The notes under the pieces: generated by a model
What the model was told of the DNA's origin: nothing
The model's database searches: none
The model's input: only the letters and a program-made list of their open reading frames with translations
Shown here: in pieces, positions 17,917 through 27,515 of the stretch
Layout: each line of letters starts with the position of its first letter
Numbering within the stretch: position 1 is the stretch's first letter
Assembly: GCF_018729255.1 (NCBI RefSeq)
Contig: NZ_CP076060.1
Span: 806,001 to 870,000 of the forward strand
Direction of reading: 5' to 3'
DNA length: 64,000 nucleotides
From: Cupriavidus sp. EM10
GTDB lineage: Bacteria > Pseudomonadota > Gammaproteobacteria > Burkholderiales > Burkholderiaceae
Made by a program: the position numbers and the translations under genes

Positions 17917-19377
17917 TTACATCAGGATGATGTCGTACTGTTCCTGGTGGAACGTCGACTCCACCTGCAGCGAAATCGGCTTGCCGATGAAATCGCCCAG
18001 CATGGCCATATGCTGGCTTTCCTCTTCGAGGAACAGGTCGATCACCTCCTGCGACGCCAGGATGCGGAATTCGCGCGGATTGAACTGGCGCGACTCGCGC
18101 ATGATCTCGCGCAGCACGTCGTAGCAGACCGTGCGTGCCGTCTTGACCTGGCCCTTGCCGGTGCAGACCGGGCATTGCTCGCACAGCACATGCGCCAGCG
18201 ATTCGCGCGTGCGCTTGCGCGTCATCTCCACCAGCCCGAGCTGCGAGAAGCCGTTCACGGTAATGCGCGTGCGGTCGCGCGACAGCGCGCGCTTGAGTTC
18301 CGAGAGCACCGCGTCGCGGTGCTCCACGTTCTCCATGTCGATGAAGTCGATGATGATGATGCCGCCAAGGTTGCGCAGGCGCAGTTGGCGCGCGATGGTG
18401 TGGGCGGCTTCGAGGTTGGTCTTGAAGATCGTGTCGTCGAAGTTGCGCGCGCCGACATAGCCGCCGGTGTTGACGTCGATCGTCGTCATCGCCTCGGTCT
18501 GGTCGATCATCAGGTAGCCGCCCGACTTCAGGTCCACCCGGCGCGACAGGGCCTTCTCGATCTCGGCGTCGATATTGAACAGGTCGAAGATCGGCCGCTC
18601 GCCGGTGTAGTGCGACAGGCGCGACAGCACCGCCGGCGTGTATTCCTGGGCAAACTCCACGAGCTTCACGAAGTTCTCGCGCGAGTCCACCTGGATCACG
18701 CCCGTGGCGTCGTTGATGAAGTCGCGCAGCACGCGCTGGGCCAGGTTCAGGTCCTGGTACAGCAGGCTGGGCGCCGGCATCGTGGTGGCATTGAGCCGGA
18801 TCGACGCCCAGATCTTGCGCAGGTACGCGATGTCGTTGCTCAGCTCGTCGTCGCTGGCTTCCTCGGCGATGGTACGCACGATGAAGCCGCCGCGCTCGTC
18901 GGTCGGCACCAGGCCCTGCACGCGCGAGCGCAACGCTTCGCGGTCCACTTCGCCTTCGATGCGCTGCGAGATGCCGATATGGGGATCCTGCGGCAGGTAC
19001 ACCAGCGTGCGGCCAGCGATGCTGACCTGCGTGGACAGCCGCGCGCCCTTGGTGCCGATCGGGTCCTTGATCACCTGCACCATCAGTGCCTGGCCCTCGA
19101 ACAGGGTCTTCTCGATGGCCAGGTGGCCGTTCTTGCTGTCGCCGTCGCGTGGGTGCCAGATGTCGGCCACGTGCAGGAACGCCGCGCGTTCCAGGCCCAC
19201 ATCGATGAATGCCGACTGCATGCCCGGCAGCACGCGCACGACCTTGCCCAGGTAGATGTTGCCAACCAGCCCGCGCGTGAGCGTGCGTTCGACATGCAGT
19301 TCCTGCACGGCCGCCTGCTGCACGATGGCCACGCGGGTTTCTTGCGGCGTGATATTGACGAGGATGTCTTCGGTCAT
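17917..19377 (-). CDS. rng: Ribonuclease G
   Basis: RNase G is a single-strand endoribonuclease that matures the 16S rRNA 5' end and turns over some mRNAs. The 486-aa protein has an S1 RNA-binding domain after the start. The catalytic aspartates lie in TIDVNTGGY and IIDFIDMENV, and the Zn-link is CEQCPVCTGKG. The start MTEDILVNITPQETR at 19377 is the normal RNase G start. Upstream in-frame codons add a non-conserved leader. It lies 105 bases downstream of maf. Confidence 0.95.
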   Translation of the reverse strand: MTEDILVNITPQETRVAIVQQAAVQELHVERTLTRGLVGNIYLGKVVRVLPGMQSAFIDVGLERAAFLHVADIWHPRDGDSKNGHLAIEKTLFEGQALMVQVIKDPIGTKGARLSTQVSIAGRTLVYLPQDPHIGISQRIEGEVDREALRSRVQGLVPTDERGGFIVRTIAEEASDDELSNDIAYLRKIWASIRLNATTMPAPSLLYQDLNLAQRVLRDFINDATGVIQVDSRENFVKLVEFAQEYTPAVLSRLSHYTGERPIFDLFNIDAEIEKALSRRVDLKSGGYLMIDQTEAMTTIDVNTGGYVGARNFDDTIFKTNLEAAHTIARQLRLRNLGGIIIIDFIDMENVEHRDAVLSELKRALSRDRTRITVNGFSQLGLVEMTRKRTRESLAHVLCEQCPVCTGKGQVKTARTVCYDVLREIMRESRQFNPREFRILASQEVIDLFLEEESQHMAMLGDFIGKPISLQVESTFHQEQYDIILM

Positions 19378-19482
19378 AGCCATGGATGCCGTCGCCGGTC
19401 TGCCGGCGCTTGTTGTTGTCGCCCGGGGAGACCGGGCATCTGACCCCTGCATGCCCCGATCGGATGCGGCGGAGGGGCAGGA

Positions 19483-20085
19483 TCAGAAGTGCAGACCCGC
19501 CTCGCGCAGCAGCGCCGCCGTCTCGAACAAGGGCAGGCCCATGATACCCGAATAGCTTCCGTCGATCCGCGCCACGAACTCGGCCGCACGCCCCTGAATG
19601 CCATAGGCGCCGGCCTTGCCAAGCGGCTCGCCGCTGGCCACGTAGCGGTCGATCTCGGCGGCGCTCATGGCGCGGAAAGTGACGTGCGAGATCGACAGCG
19701 CATGGCGCTGGCCCAGCGCCGACACCACGGTCACCGCCGTCAGCACGCGATGCGCGGTGCCCGACAGCGTGGTCAGCATGCGCGTGGCATCTGCGGCGTC
19801 GGCCGGCTTGCCGAGGATCTCGCCGCCCCGGCAGACCGTGGTATCGGAGGTCAGGATCGGCGCGTCGGGCAGGCCACGCCGCACGCGGCGCTGCAGTGCC
19901 GCATCGGCCTTGAGCGCGCAGACGCGCTGCACGTAGGCGTCGGGCGATTCGCCGGGCTGCACGGCCTCCAGCGCCTCGGCGTCTTCGCCGGCATCGGCCA
20001 GCAGCAGTTCGTACTGCACGCCAAGCTGCGTCAGCAGTTCACGACGGCGGGGAGATTGGGAAGCAAGATAGAGGGTAGAGGTCAC
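19483..20085 (-). CDS. maf: Maf-type nucleoside triphosphate pyrophosphatase
   Basis: This house-cleaning dTTP/UTP or modified-nucleotide pyrophosphatase has 200 aa. The N-terminal [12 protein letters not shown] is the Maf signature, and the [15 protein letters not shown] and [13 protein letters not shown] segments bind nucleotide. It is followed by rng on the same strand, the usual order in beta-proteobacteria. Which Maf subfamily substrate it prefers (dTTP/UTP or m7GTP) is not certain. Confidence 0.93.
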   Translation of the reverse strand: MTSTLYLASQSPRRRELLTQLGVQYELLLADAGEDAEALEAVQPGESPDAYVQRVCALKADAALQRRVRRGLPDAPILTSDTTVCRGGEILGKPADAADATRMLTTLSGTAHRVLTAVTVVSALGQRHALSISHVTFRAMSAAEIDRYVASGEPLGKAGAYGIQGRAAEFVARIDGSYSGIMGLPLFETAALLREAGLHF

Positions 20086-20152
20086 GGAAATCGGCCAGCA
20101 GTTGTTGGCGACGATTGTACCGGCTTGGAATCGGGTGCCGGGGTCTCTGGTT

Positions 20153-20179
20153 CCCCTCTCCCGCCCGGCGGGAGAGGGG
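20153..20179. repeat. Intergenic palindromic repeat, CTCTCCCGC family
   Basis: CCCCTCTCCCGCC / GGCGGGAGAGGGG, a perfect 13-base inverted repeat around a single base. It lies between rlmH and maf and is a copy of the element at 14303. Confidence 0.8.
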
Positions 20180-20202
20180 AGCGAACCAGGGGATTAGACG
20201 GA

Positions 20203-20682
20203 TCAGGCGCGGTGGTACGGGTGGTTCTGCGTCACCGACCAGGCCCGGTAAAGCTGTTCGGCCAGCAGCACGCGCACCATGCCGTGCGGGAGGGTCAGGC
20301 TGGACAGGCGTACCAGCGTCTGGGCGCGCGCCTTGAGGGCGGGATCGAGGCCGTCGGCGCCGCCGATCAGGAAGGCGACGTCGCCGCCTTCGCGTTGCCA
20401 GCCGGTCAGCTGGTCGGCCAGTTGCACGGTGGTCCAGTCCTTGCCGCGCTCATCGAGCGCGACGATGCGCAACTGCTTCGACAGCGAACCCAGCACGGCC
20501 TCGATGCGGACCGCTTCGCGCTGCATCACCGTGGCGGCATTGTTGCTGGACGAGCGCGCTTCTGGCTTGACTTCGCGAAGCTCGATGCGCAGCTCCGGCG
20601 GCATGCGCTTGGTGTACTCCGCAAAGCCGGATTCGATCCACGCGGGCATCTTGTGGCCAACAGCCACGATCACGAGTTGCAT
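20203..20682 (-). CDS. rlmH: 23S rRNA pseudouridine-1915 N3-methyltransferase RlmH
   Basis: RlmH methylates pseudouridine 1915 in 23S rRNA helix 69, using SAM, on assembled 70S ribosomes. The 159-aa SPOUT protein contains the knot motifs [11 protein letters not shown] and the conserved C-terminus [20 protein letters not shown]. It follows rsfS in a leftward cluster, the classic nadD-rsfS-rlmH order. Confidence 0.96.
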   Translation of the reverse strand: MQLVIVAVGHKMPAWIESGFAEYTKRMPPELRIELREVKPEARSSSNNAATVMQREAVRIEAVLGSLSKQLRIVALDERGKDWTTVQLADQLTGWQREGGDVAFLIGGADGLDPALKARAQTLVRLSSLTLPHGMVRVLLAEQLYRAWSVTQNHPYHRA

Positions 20683-20719
20683 GCGACGGATGCCCGGTGG
20701 TCAGTGCTTCGGCGCCAGA

Positions 20720-21484
20720 TCAGGCCGAACGCTTGCGCGGCGCGGCCTTCTTGGCGGCCGAAGCCTTGGTGGCCGTCTTGGCCGCAGCCGTCTTGCGGGC
20801 CGGCGCCTTGGTGGCAGTACCGGTGGCCGTCTTGCGGGCCGGAGCCTTGGTGCCGGCAGCCGTCTTGCGCGCCGGGGCCTTGGCGGCGGTGCCGGTCGAC
20901 GTCTTGCGGGCCGGTGCCTTGGCGGCCGTGCCAGTGCTGGTGGTCTTGCGGACCGGCTTGCGGATCGTGGCGATGGCGTCCGGATCGGTGTCCTCGCGGC
21001 CCATCGGCGGCGACGGCTCCTTCATGCCTTCGGGCAGGCGGGCCAGCGCGGGGCGCAGGTTCGAAGCGCGACGCACGCGCGGTGCCGGCTCGGCGTCCTC
21101 GTCGTCCATCGGCTCGCTGGCCTTGGCCAGGCCCTTGGCGGAGGCCAGCTTCACGCGGACCGGCTTGTCGCCCCAGATTTCCTCGAGGTTGTAGTACAGG
21201 CGCAACTGCGGCTGCAGGATGTGCACCACGGCGTCGCCGCAGTCCACCAGCACCCATTCGCCGGTCTCCAGGCCTTCCACGGCCACGATATGGCCGCCGG
21301 CGTCCTTGACCGTGTCCCGTACCGACGCCGCCAGCGCCTTGGTCTGGCGGTTCGAATTGCCGCTGGCGATCACCACCCGGTCGAACAGTTCGGTCAGGTG
21401 AGTGGTGTCGAACACCTTGATGTCCTGCGCCTTCACATCCTCGAGCCCGTCGACGATCGCGCGCTGCAGTTTACGAATATCCAT
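20720..21484 (-). CDS. rsfS: Ribosome silencing factor RsfS with histone-H1-like tail
   Basis: RsfS binds uL14 and blocks 30S joining under starvation. Residues 1-115 are a normal RsfS domain (MDIRKLQRAIVDGLEDVKAQ, WVLVDCGDAVVHIL). A basic tail of about 130 residues follows. It carries four KAPARKT units separated by TGTA-type linkers and ends KKAAPRKRSA, like bacterial histone-H1/AlgP-type tails. Typical RsfS is about 105-130 aa. MDIRKL (21484) is the family start. ATG 21508, overlapping the nadD stop, is an alternative. The tail could aid rRNA or DNA binding. Confidence 0.92.
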   Translation of the reverse strand: MDIRKLQRAIVDGLEDVKAQDIKVFDTTHLTELFDRVVIASGNSNRQTKALAASVRDTVKDAGGHIVAVEGLETGEWVLVDCGDAVVHILQPQLRLYYNLEEIWGDKPVRVKLASAKGLAKASEPMDDEDAEPAPRVRRASNLRPALARLPEGMKEPSPPMGREDTDPDAIATIRKPVRKTTSTGTAAKAPARKTSTGTAAKAPARKTAAGTKAPARKTATGTATKAPARKTAAAKTATKASAAKKAAPRKRSA

Positions 21485-21504
21485 GGTGTCTTTCTTGTTC
21501 AGCT

Positions 21505-22239
21505 TCATTCGGGTAGGGGCGCGTCGGGCGAGGGGTGTCGGTACAACCCGTGACGCGCGATGTAGTGTGCCACGCCGGCCGGCAGTCGGTCATCCGTCTG
21601 GTCCGGCAACAGGCCTTCGGCCAGGTGCTCGCGCAGGCCGGTGGACGACAGGTCGACGGCCAGCGTCTGGTCGATCCACATATGTCCGGAGGGCGAGCAT
21701 TGTATCAGGTGCGTGTCCGCCAGGCGTTCCTGCAGCGCGGCAAGCACCGGCCCGCCCAGTTCGTCCAGGTGGAAACCGGGGCGCGTGGCGATGCACAGGT
21801 GCACCTGTTCGAACAACGCCTCCCACCCATGCCACGTGTGCAGGCGCAGCAACTGGTCGGCGCCCATCAGCCACGCCATCGACGTATGCGGGCCGTAGGT
21901 GTCGCGCAGGTGGCGCACGGTGTCGATGGTGTAGCTCGGGCCGTCCCGCTCTACTTCCATGCGGCTTACCCGTACCTTGGCGCGGCCCGGCACCAGCGAC
22001 GCGGCGGCCAGTTCGGTCATCGCGAAGCGGTCGGCGGCCGGGGTGATGTGGTCACCCTTCTGCCAGGAATGGCCGGTCGGGATCCAGACCAGTTCGTCCA
22101 GGTCCAGGTGGTCGATGCACAGCTGAGCCAGCGCGACATGGCCGCGATGCGGCGGGTCGAAGGTGCCGCCCAGGATACCCAGGCGGTAGGGGCGCTGCGG
22201 ATCGTCCAGGCGGGCGGAGGCTTGCGGGGCTTCGGTCAT
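21505..22239 (-). CDS. nadD: Nicotinate-nucleotide adenylyltransferase
   Basis: NadD adenylates nicotinate mononucleotide in NAD synthesis. The 244-aa product contains the nucleotidyltransferase motif GGTFDPPHRGH near residue 25 and the C-terminal SSTGLREHLA segment, matching ISxTxIR. It lies between hemF and rsfS in a leftward housekeeping run. Confidence 0.95.
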   Translation of the reverse strand: MTEAPQASARLDDPQRPYRLGILGGTFDPPHRGHVALAQLCIDHLDLDELVWIPTGHSWQKGDHITPAADRFAMTELAAASLVPGRAKVRVSRMEVERDGPSYTIDTVRHLRDTYGPHTSMAWLMGADQLLRLHTWHGWEALFEQVHLCIATRPGFHLDELGGPVLAALQERLADTHLIQCSPSGHMWIDQTLAVDLSSTGLREHLAEGLLPDQTDDRLPAGVAHYIARHGLYRHPSPDAPLPE

Positions 22240-22243
22240 CGGT

Positions 22244-23155
22244 TCAGGCCCACGCGCGCGCCGGCAGGAAATCGGTATAGAGCGCCGCCTCGGGGGTGCC
22301 CGGCTCGGGCTGCCAGTCGTAGCGCCAGGTCACTTGCGGGGGCATCGACATCAGGATCGACTCGGCCCGGCCGCCCGACTGCAGGCCGAACAGCGTGCCG
22401 CGATCGAATACCAGGTTGAATTCGACATAGCGCCCGCGGCGGTAGGCCTGGAAGTCGCGCTCGCGTTCGCCATAGGGCGTGTCCTTGCGCGCGTTCAGGA
22501 TGGGCAGGTAGGCGTCCAGGAAGGCATCGCCGACCGATCGCATCATCGCAAAGCTCTGGTCGAAGCCCAGCGCCGAGAAATCGTCGAAGAAGATGCCGCC
22601 GATGCCACGGGCCTCGCCACGGTGCTTCAGGAAGAAATACTCGTCGCACCACTGCTTGAAGCGGGGATACAGGTCGTCGCCGAACGGCGCCAGCGACGCC
22701 TTGCAGGTGCGGTGGAAGTGCGCGCAGTCGTCGGCGTCGCCGTAGTACGGCGTGAGGTCCATGCCGCCGCCGAACCACCAGACCGGATCCGCATCGGGCT
22801 TGACCGCGACGAAGCAGCGCACGTTCATATGCACGGTCGGTGCATACGGGTTGCGTGGATGGAATACCAGCGACACCCCCATGGCCTCGAAGCTGCGCCC
22901 GGCCAGTTCGGGCCGGTTGGCGCTGGCCGACGGCGGCAGCGTGTCGCCGCGCACGTGCGAAAAGCCCACGCCGGCCCGTTCCATCACCGCGCCGCCCTCC
23001 AGGATGCGCGTGCGGCCACTGCCGCGCAGGCGTTCGGTGGGCGGCTTCTCCCAGCTGTCGGTCAGGAATGCCTGGCCGTCGATGGCGCCGATGGCGTCGG
23101 TGATGCGGTCTTGCAGGCCGAGCAGATAGTCACGGACTGCCTGGGAATCGATCAT
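22244..23155 (-). CDS. hemF: Oxygen-dependent coproporphyrinogen III oxidase
   Basis: HemF decarboxylates coproporphyrinogen III to protoporphyrinogen IX with O2. The 303-aa translation includes the signature [28 protein letters not shown] and the C-terminal [11 protein letters not shown]. It is separated from purD by a region of two large perfect hairpins. It ends four bases from the nadD start, suggesting joint translation. The window also encodes HemW, a radical SAM homologue with a different function. Confidence 0.96.
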   Translation of the reverse strand: MIDSQAVRDYLLGLQDRITDAIGAIDGQAFLTDSWEKPPTERLRGSGRTRILEGGAVMERAGVGFSHVRGDTLPPSASANRPELAGRSFEAMGVSLVFHPRNPYAPTVHMNVRCFVAVKPDADPVWWFGGGMDLTPYYGDADDCAHFHRTCKASLAPFGDDLYPRFKQWCDEYFFLKHRGEARGIGGIFFDDFSALGFDQSFAMMRSVGDAFLDAYLPILNARKDTPYGERERDFQAYRRGRYVEFNLVFDRGTLFGLQSGGRAESILMSMPPQVTWRYDWQPEPGTPEAALYTDFLPARAWA

Positions 23156-23180
23156 GATGGGCGGGTGAGGGTAGCCGGTG

Positions 23181-23266
23181 CGATGACGGCCGGCGCGGGG
23201 CCGGCCGTCATCGCGGTGTCACGATTGTACCGGCTGGATTCGCCCCACGGGGCGCGGGGCGAATCC
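23181..23266. repeat. Two perfect hairpins between purD and hemF
   Basis: The first has 14-base arms CGATGACGGCCGGC / GCCGGCCGTCATCG around GCGGG (23181-23213). The second has 11-base arms GGATTCGCCCC / GGGGCGAATCC around nine bases (23236-23266). Neither is followed by a T run. They could stabilise mRNA ends, terminate or bind protein. Confidence 0.75.
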
Positions 23267-23276
23267 ACGGGGCCGA

Positions 23277-24545
23277 TCAGCGCTTGATGGCGCGGTAGCC
23301 GATGTCGGTGCGGAACTGCATGCCGTCGAACTGGATCTGCTCCACGGCGGCATAGGCGTTCTTCTGCGCCGCCTTGACCGTATCGGCCAGGCCCACCACG
23401 CACAGCACGCGCCCGCCCGAGGTGCGCAGCACGCCGTCCTGCAGCGTGGTGCCTGCATGGAACGTCACGGCGTCGTCGGTCTCGGCCGGAATGCCGGTGA
23501 TGGCGTCGCCCTTACGCGGGTTTTCCGGGTAGTCGTAGGCGGCCATGACCACGCCCAGCGCGGTGCGGCGGTCCCAGTCCAGCTCGACCTGGTCCAGCTT
23601 GCCGTCCACGGCCGCTTCCATCACGTCGACCAGGTCGGTCTTCAGGCGCGCCATGATCGGCTGCGTTTCCGGATCGCCCATGCGGCAGTTGAATTCCAGC
23701 GTCTTCGGGTTGCCGTCGCGGTCGATCATCAGGCCGGCGTACAGGAAACCCGTGAACGGGATGCCGTCCTTTTCCATGCCGCGTACGGTCGGCATGATGA
23801 TCTCGCGCAGCGCGCGGGCGTGCAGGGCTGGCGTCACCACCGGGGCCGGCGAATAGGCGCCCATGCCGCCCGTGTTGGGGCCGGCGTCGGCGTCCAGCAG
23901 GCGCTTGTGGTCCTGGCTGGTGGCCAGGGCCAGCACGTTCTTGCCGTCCACCATGACGATGAAGCTGGCTTCCTCGCCTTCCAGGAATTCCTCGATCACC
24001 ACGCGTGCGCCGGCGTCGCCCAGCTTGTTGTCGGCCAGCATCATGTCCACGGCGCCGTGCGCTTCTTCCAGCGTCATCGCCACCACCACGCCCTTGCCGG
24101 CGGCCAGGCCGTCTGCCTTGATCACGATCGGCGCGCCCTGCGCGTCGATATAGGCATGGGCACCGGCTGCGTCCGAGAACGTCTTGTAGAAGGCGGTCGG
24201 GATGCCATGGCGATGCATGAACGCCTTGGCGAAGTCCTTCGACGATTCCAGCTGCGCGGCGGCCTTTGTCGGGCCGAAGATGCGCAGGCCACGGGCGCGG
24301 AACACGTCGACGATGCCGGCGGCCAGCGGGGCCTCGGGGCCGACCACGGTGAAGGCCACGCCTTCACGTTCCACGAAGGCGGCCAGCACTTCCGGATCGG
24401 TCAGCGGCACGTTCTGCAGGCGCTTGTCGAGCGCCGTGCCGCCGTTGCCCGGCGCCACGTAGACGACCTGCACCTTGGGCGACTGGGCCAATTTCCAGGC
24501 CAGTGCGTGCTCACGCCCACCGGAACCGACAACCAAAACTTTCAT
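23277..24545 (-). CDS. purD: Phosphoribosylamine-glycine ligase
   Basis: PurD (GARS) joins phosphoribosylamine and glycine with ATP in de novo purine synthesis. The 422-aa ATP-grasp protein starts MKVLVVGSGGREHALAWKL and contains the family segments GPEAPLAAGIVD and LEFNCRMGDPETQ. The ATG at 24545 is the conserved start. The upstream in-frame ATG at 24593 is rejected because the extension is not conserved in the family. Confidence 0.96.
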   Translation of the reverse strand: MKVLVVGSGGREHALAWKLAQSPKVQVVYVAPGNGGTALDKRLQNVPLTDPEVLAAFVEREGVAFTVVGPEAPLAAGIVDVFRARGLRIFGPTKAAAQLESSKDFAKAFMHRHGIPTAFYKTFSDAAGAHAYIDAQGAPIVIKADGLAAGKGVVVAMTLEEAHGAVDMMLADNKLGDAGARVVIEEFLEGEEASFIVMVDGKNVLALATSQDHKRLLDADAGPNTGGMGAYSPAPVVTPALHARALREIIMPTVRGMEKDGIPFTGFLYAGLMIDRDGNPKTLEFNCRMGDPETQPIMARLKTDLVDVMEAAVDGKLDQVELDWDRRTALGVVMAAYDYPENPRKGDAITGIPAETDDAVTFHAGTTLQDGVLRTSGGRVLCVVGLADTVKAAQKNAYAAVEQIQFDGMQFRTDIGYRAIKR

Positions 24546-24630
24546 GATCCACTGCCAGAAAAGAAACGCATGCGAAAAGCGGCAGCTGGACAAGGGTCCG
24601 GGCTGCCGCCGTGGGGCGCGGCGCGAGGGC

Positions 24631-25356
24631 TTATTCCTCGATCACCGCGTTGGTGAAGACTTCCTGTACGTCGTCCAGGTTTTCCAGCGCGTCCAGCAGT
24701 TTCTGCATCTTCACGGCGTCGTCACCGGTAAAACTGACCTCGTTCTGCGGCTTCATCACCACGTCGGCCAGCTCGGCCTTGAAGCCCGCCGCTTCCAGCG
24801 CGGCCTTGACCGCGCCGAAATCGTTGGGCGGGCAGGTGACTTCGATGGAGCCGTCGTCGTTGGTCACCACGTCGTCGGCGCCGGCTTCGAGCGCGGCATC
24901 CATCAGCTTGTCCTCGGGGGTTTCCGGCGAGTACAGGAACTGGCCGCAGTGCGTGAACATGAACGCCACCGAGCCTTCGGTGCCCATGTTGCCGCCGTGC
25001 TTCGAGAACGCGTGGCGGACTTCGGCCACGGTGCGGGTACGGTTGTCGGTCAGGCAGTCGACGATGATCGCGGCGCCGGCCAGGCCGTAGCCTTCGTAGC
25101 GGATTTCCTCGTAGTTCGCGCCCTCCAGGCCACCCACGCCGCGCTGGATCGCGCGCTGGATGTTGTCCTTGGGCATGTTGGCGTCCATGGCCTTTTCCAT
25201 GGCCAGGCGCAGGCGCGGGTTCGAGTCGATGTCACCGCCGCCGAGCTTGGCGGCCACGGTGATTTCCTTGATCAGGCGTGTCCAGATCTTGCCGCGCTTG
25301 GCATCGGCGGCAGCTTTCTTGTGTTTGATGTTGGCCCATTTGGAATGACCGGCCAT
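24631..25356 (-). CDS. YebC/PmpR family translation or transcription regulator
   Basis: This 241-aa protein of the YebC/TACO1 family starts [22 protein letters not shown], the family hallmark. Members bind DNA as transcription regulators (PmpR) or help ribosomes through proline stretches. The sequence does not decide which. The ATG at 25356 replaces a longer in-frame start at 25845 that would run across the promoter region of the divergent gene. It is upstream of purD. Confidence 0.94.
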   Translation of the reverse strand: MAGHSKWANIKHKKAAADAKRGKIWTRLIKEITVAAKLGGGDIDSNPRLRLAMEKAMDANMPKDNIQRAIQRGVGGLEGANYEEIRYEGYGLAGAAIIVDCLTDNRTRTVAEVRHAFSKHGGNMGTEGSVAFMFTHCGQFLYSPETPEDKLMDAALEAGADDVVTNDDGSIEVTCPPNDFGAVKAALEAAGFKAELADVVMKPQNEVSFTGDDAVKMQKLLDALENLDDVQEVFTNAVIEE

Positions 25357-25478
25357 GTTTCTCTCCGAAGCGGAAAACGTATCGTGTGGTGCGGGAACCC
25401 GGCGGCATTGCGCCGGCGGGGCCGGTTCCGGATGGTCTCGGGGATGAATCCTGCCGATCCGGCGGCCACGCCATGTGA

Positions 25479-25505
25479 TTGATGTGCCAATCTGCTGGCT
25501 ATAAT
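25479..25505 (+). promoter_or_regulatory. Possible sigma-70 promoter of the DUF853 ATPase gene
   Basis: TATAAT at 25500-25505 is a perfect -10. TTGATG at 25479-25484 is a reasonable -35 but the spacer is only 15. The ATPase ATG lies 144 bases downstream. Confidence 0.4.
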
Positions 25506-25648
25506 CAGCGCAGGATTTTATCACGCGCCCCTGCCGCTTCGCACCGCCATGCAGGGGTTGTCTGCCCCGCCCGCGCCGGTTTTGCACCCGTTCCACACCT
25601 GTTCCACACCCGTTTCCTGCCCCGAACGCCGACTCACGAGACCCCGCC

Positions 25649-27172
25649 ATGGCCGATCCCATCCTCATCGCCAAGAACGCCGACCACGAACTGGTGCTGC
25701 TGCCCGAGATGGGCAACCGGCACGGCCTGATCACCGGCGCCACCGGCACCGGCAAGACTGTCACGCTGCAGACGCTGGCCCAGGGCTTCTCGCGGCTGGG
25801 CGTGCCGGTGTTCATGGCCGACGTCAAAGGTGATCTGACCGGCATTTCCCAGCCGGGTCAGGCGTCCGACAAGCTCAAGGCCCGCCTGGCGGAACATGGC
25901 TTGCCCGAACCGGTGTGGGGCGGGTGCCCGACCACGCTCTGGGACGTCTTCGGCGAAAAGGGCCACCCGGTGCGCGCCACGGTGTCGCACATGGGCCCGC
26001 TGCTGCTGTCGCGCATGCTGGAGCTGAACGATACCCAGCAGGGCGTGCTGAACCTGGTGTTCCGCATTGCCGATGCGGCCGGCCTGCTGCTGCTCGATGC
26101 CAAGGACCTGCGCGCCATGCTGCAGCATGTGGGCGACAACGCGAGCCAGTTCACCACCGAGTACGGCAACATCTCGTCGGCGTCGATCGGCGCCATCCAG
26201 CGGGGGCTGGTGGCGCTGGAATCGCAGGGCGCCGACAGGTTCTTCGGCGAGCCGATGCTGAACCTGGACGACTTCATCCAGACGGAAAAAGGCCAGGGCG
26301 TGGTCAATATCCTGGCGGCCGACAAGCTGATGAACGCGCCGCGCCTCTATGCCACCTTCCTGCTGTGGATGCTGTCGGAATTGTTTGAAAAGCTGCCCGA
26401 GGCCGGCGATCTCGACAAGCCCAAGCTGGTGTTCTTCTTCGACGAGGCGCACCTGCTGTTCAACGACGCGCCCAAGCCGCTGCTGGACAAGATCGAGCAG
26501 GTGGTGCGGCTGGTGCGTTCCAAGGGCGTGGGCGTGTACTTCGTCACGCAGAATCCGGTGGATATCCCCGACACCGTGCTCGGCCAGCTGGGCAACCGCG
26601 TGCAGCACGCGCTGCGCGCCTTTACGCCGCGCGACCAGAAGGCCGTGAAGGTGGCGGCCACGACCATGCGCGCCAATCCGAAGCTGAACCTGGAGCAGGT
26701 GATCGGCGAACTGGGCGTGGGCGAGGCGCTGGTGTCGTGCCTGGACGCCAGGGGCACGCCGGGCGTGACCGAGCGCGCCTGGGTGCTGGCGCCGGGAAGT
26801 CGGATCGGTCCGATTACCGACGACGAACGCAAGGCGCTGATCGCCAGTTCACTGGTGGCCGGCACCTACGAGCAGACCATCGACCGCGAATCGGCCTACG
26901 AAAAGCTGCGCGGCGCCGTGGCGCAGGCGCCCAACGGGGCTCCGGCCCCGAAGCCCGGCACGCAGCCCGGCGCGCCCGCGCAGGAAGAGGGCGGCTGGGT
27001 CGGCGAAGTCTGGGGCTCGCTCACGCGCGGCACGGGCAAGACCGGGCGCGGCGACTCGATCCTGGAATCGGTGGCCAAGTCCGCGGCACGCACGGTGGGG
27101 TCGCAGGTTGGGCGCGAACTGATTCGGGGCGTGCTGGGCAGCCTGCTGGGCGGCGGCAGCAAGCGCAAATAG
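25649..27172 (+). CDS. DUF853 / HerA-helicase-like ATPase (YjgR family)
   Basis: This 507-aa cytosolic P-loop ATPase is related to HerA/FtsK translocases. Walker [10 protein letters not shown] lies near residue 31 and Walker [14 protein letters not shown] in the middle, followed by [18 protein letters not shown], a sensor-like segment. The C-terminal 60 residues ([28 protein letters not shown]) form a low-complexity tail. The family is widespread in proteobacteria. Its cellular role is not established. Confidence 0.88.
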   Translation: MADPILIAKNADHELVLLPEMGNRHGLITGATGTGKTVTLQTLAQGFSRLGVPVFMADVKGDLTGISQPGQASDKLKARLAEHGLPEPVWGGCPTTLWDVFGEKGHPVRATVSHMGPLLLSRMLELNDTQQGVLNLVFRIADAAGLLLLDAKDLRAMLQHVGDNASQFTTEYGNISSASIGAIQRGLVALESQGADRFFGEPMLNLDDFIQTEKGQGVVNILAADKLMNAPRLYATFLLWMLSELFEKLPEAGDLDKPKLVFFFDEAHLLFNDAPKPLLDKIEQVVRLVRSKGVGVYFVTQNPVDIPDTVLGQLGNRVQHALRAFTPRDQKAVKVAATTMRANPKLNLEQVIGELGVGEALVSCLDARGTPGVTERAWVLAPGSRIGPITDDERKALIASSLVAGTYEQTIDRESAYEKLRGAVAQAPNGAPAPKPGTQPGAPAQEEGGWVGEVWGSLTRGTGKTGRGDSILESVAKSAARTVGSQVGRELIRGVLGSLLGGGSKRK

Positions 27173-27193
27173 GTCGGCCGGACGGCAGCATGA

Positions 27194-27222
27194 AAAACGC
27201 CCGCGAGCATCGCTGCGCGGGC
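27194..27222. terminator. Hairpin terminator between convergent genes
   Basis: CGCCCGCG / CGCGGGCG arms around AGCATCGCTG, with AAAA ahead and a TCCTT tail behind. It separates the ATPase gene from the convergent DUF3149 gene. The weak T run makes it moderate. Confidence 0.55.
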
Positions 27223-27259
27223 GTCCTTCATTGGGGCTACCGGATATCAGGCTGCCTGA

Positions 27260-27412
27260 TCATTCCGAGCCATGTTTGGCGGCTTCCGCATCCTCGCGCA
27301 CCTTGCGGGCGAACAGACAGGCGTAGAACACGCCCATGCCGATGATGAATGCGATGACGGCCAGGCTGGCCAGTCCGGTGGCCGTCGAGGTCAGGATCTT
27401 CAGTGCTTCCAT
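27260..27412 (-). CDS. Small DUF3149-type single-helix membrane protein
   Basis: This 50-aa protein, too short for usual ORF thresholds, starts MEALKILTSTATG. One transmembrane helix follows at about residues 13-35 (GLASLAVIAFIIGMGVFYA), then a basic-acidic tail ending AAKHGSE. Length and pattern match DUF3149. The family has no known role. It lies between a convergent ATPase gene and upp. A hydrophobic helix next to a compact charged end suggests an inner-membrane small protein. Confidence 0.7.
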   Translation of the reverse strand: MEALKILTSTATGLASLAVIAFIIGMGVFYACLFARKVREDAEAAKHGSE

Positions 27413-27515
27413 GGGGTGGCTCCTTTTCTGGAATATGCCGTGGACGACATATCAGTCTGGAACACTCGGCCCCCATGAACATTGAGGCGCATCAAACGCC
27501 CCAAGGTCAAAGCGG

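Noticed and set aside
20697..21194. Plus-strand hydrophobic repeat ORF opposite rsfS
   Set aside because: It is the antisense of the KAPARKT tail and lacks a start signal.
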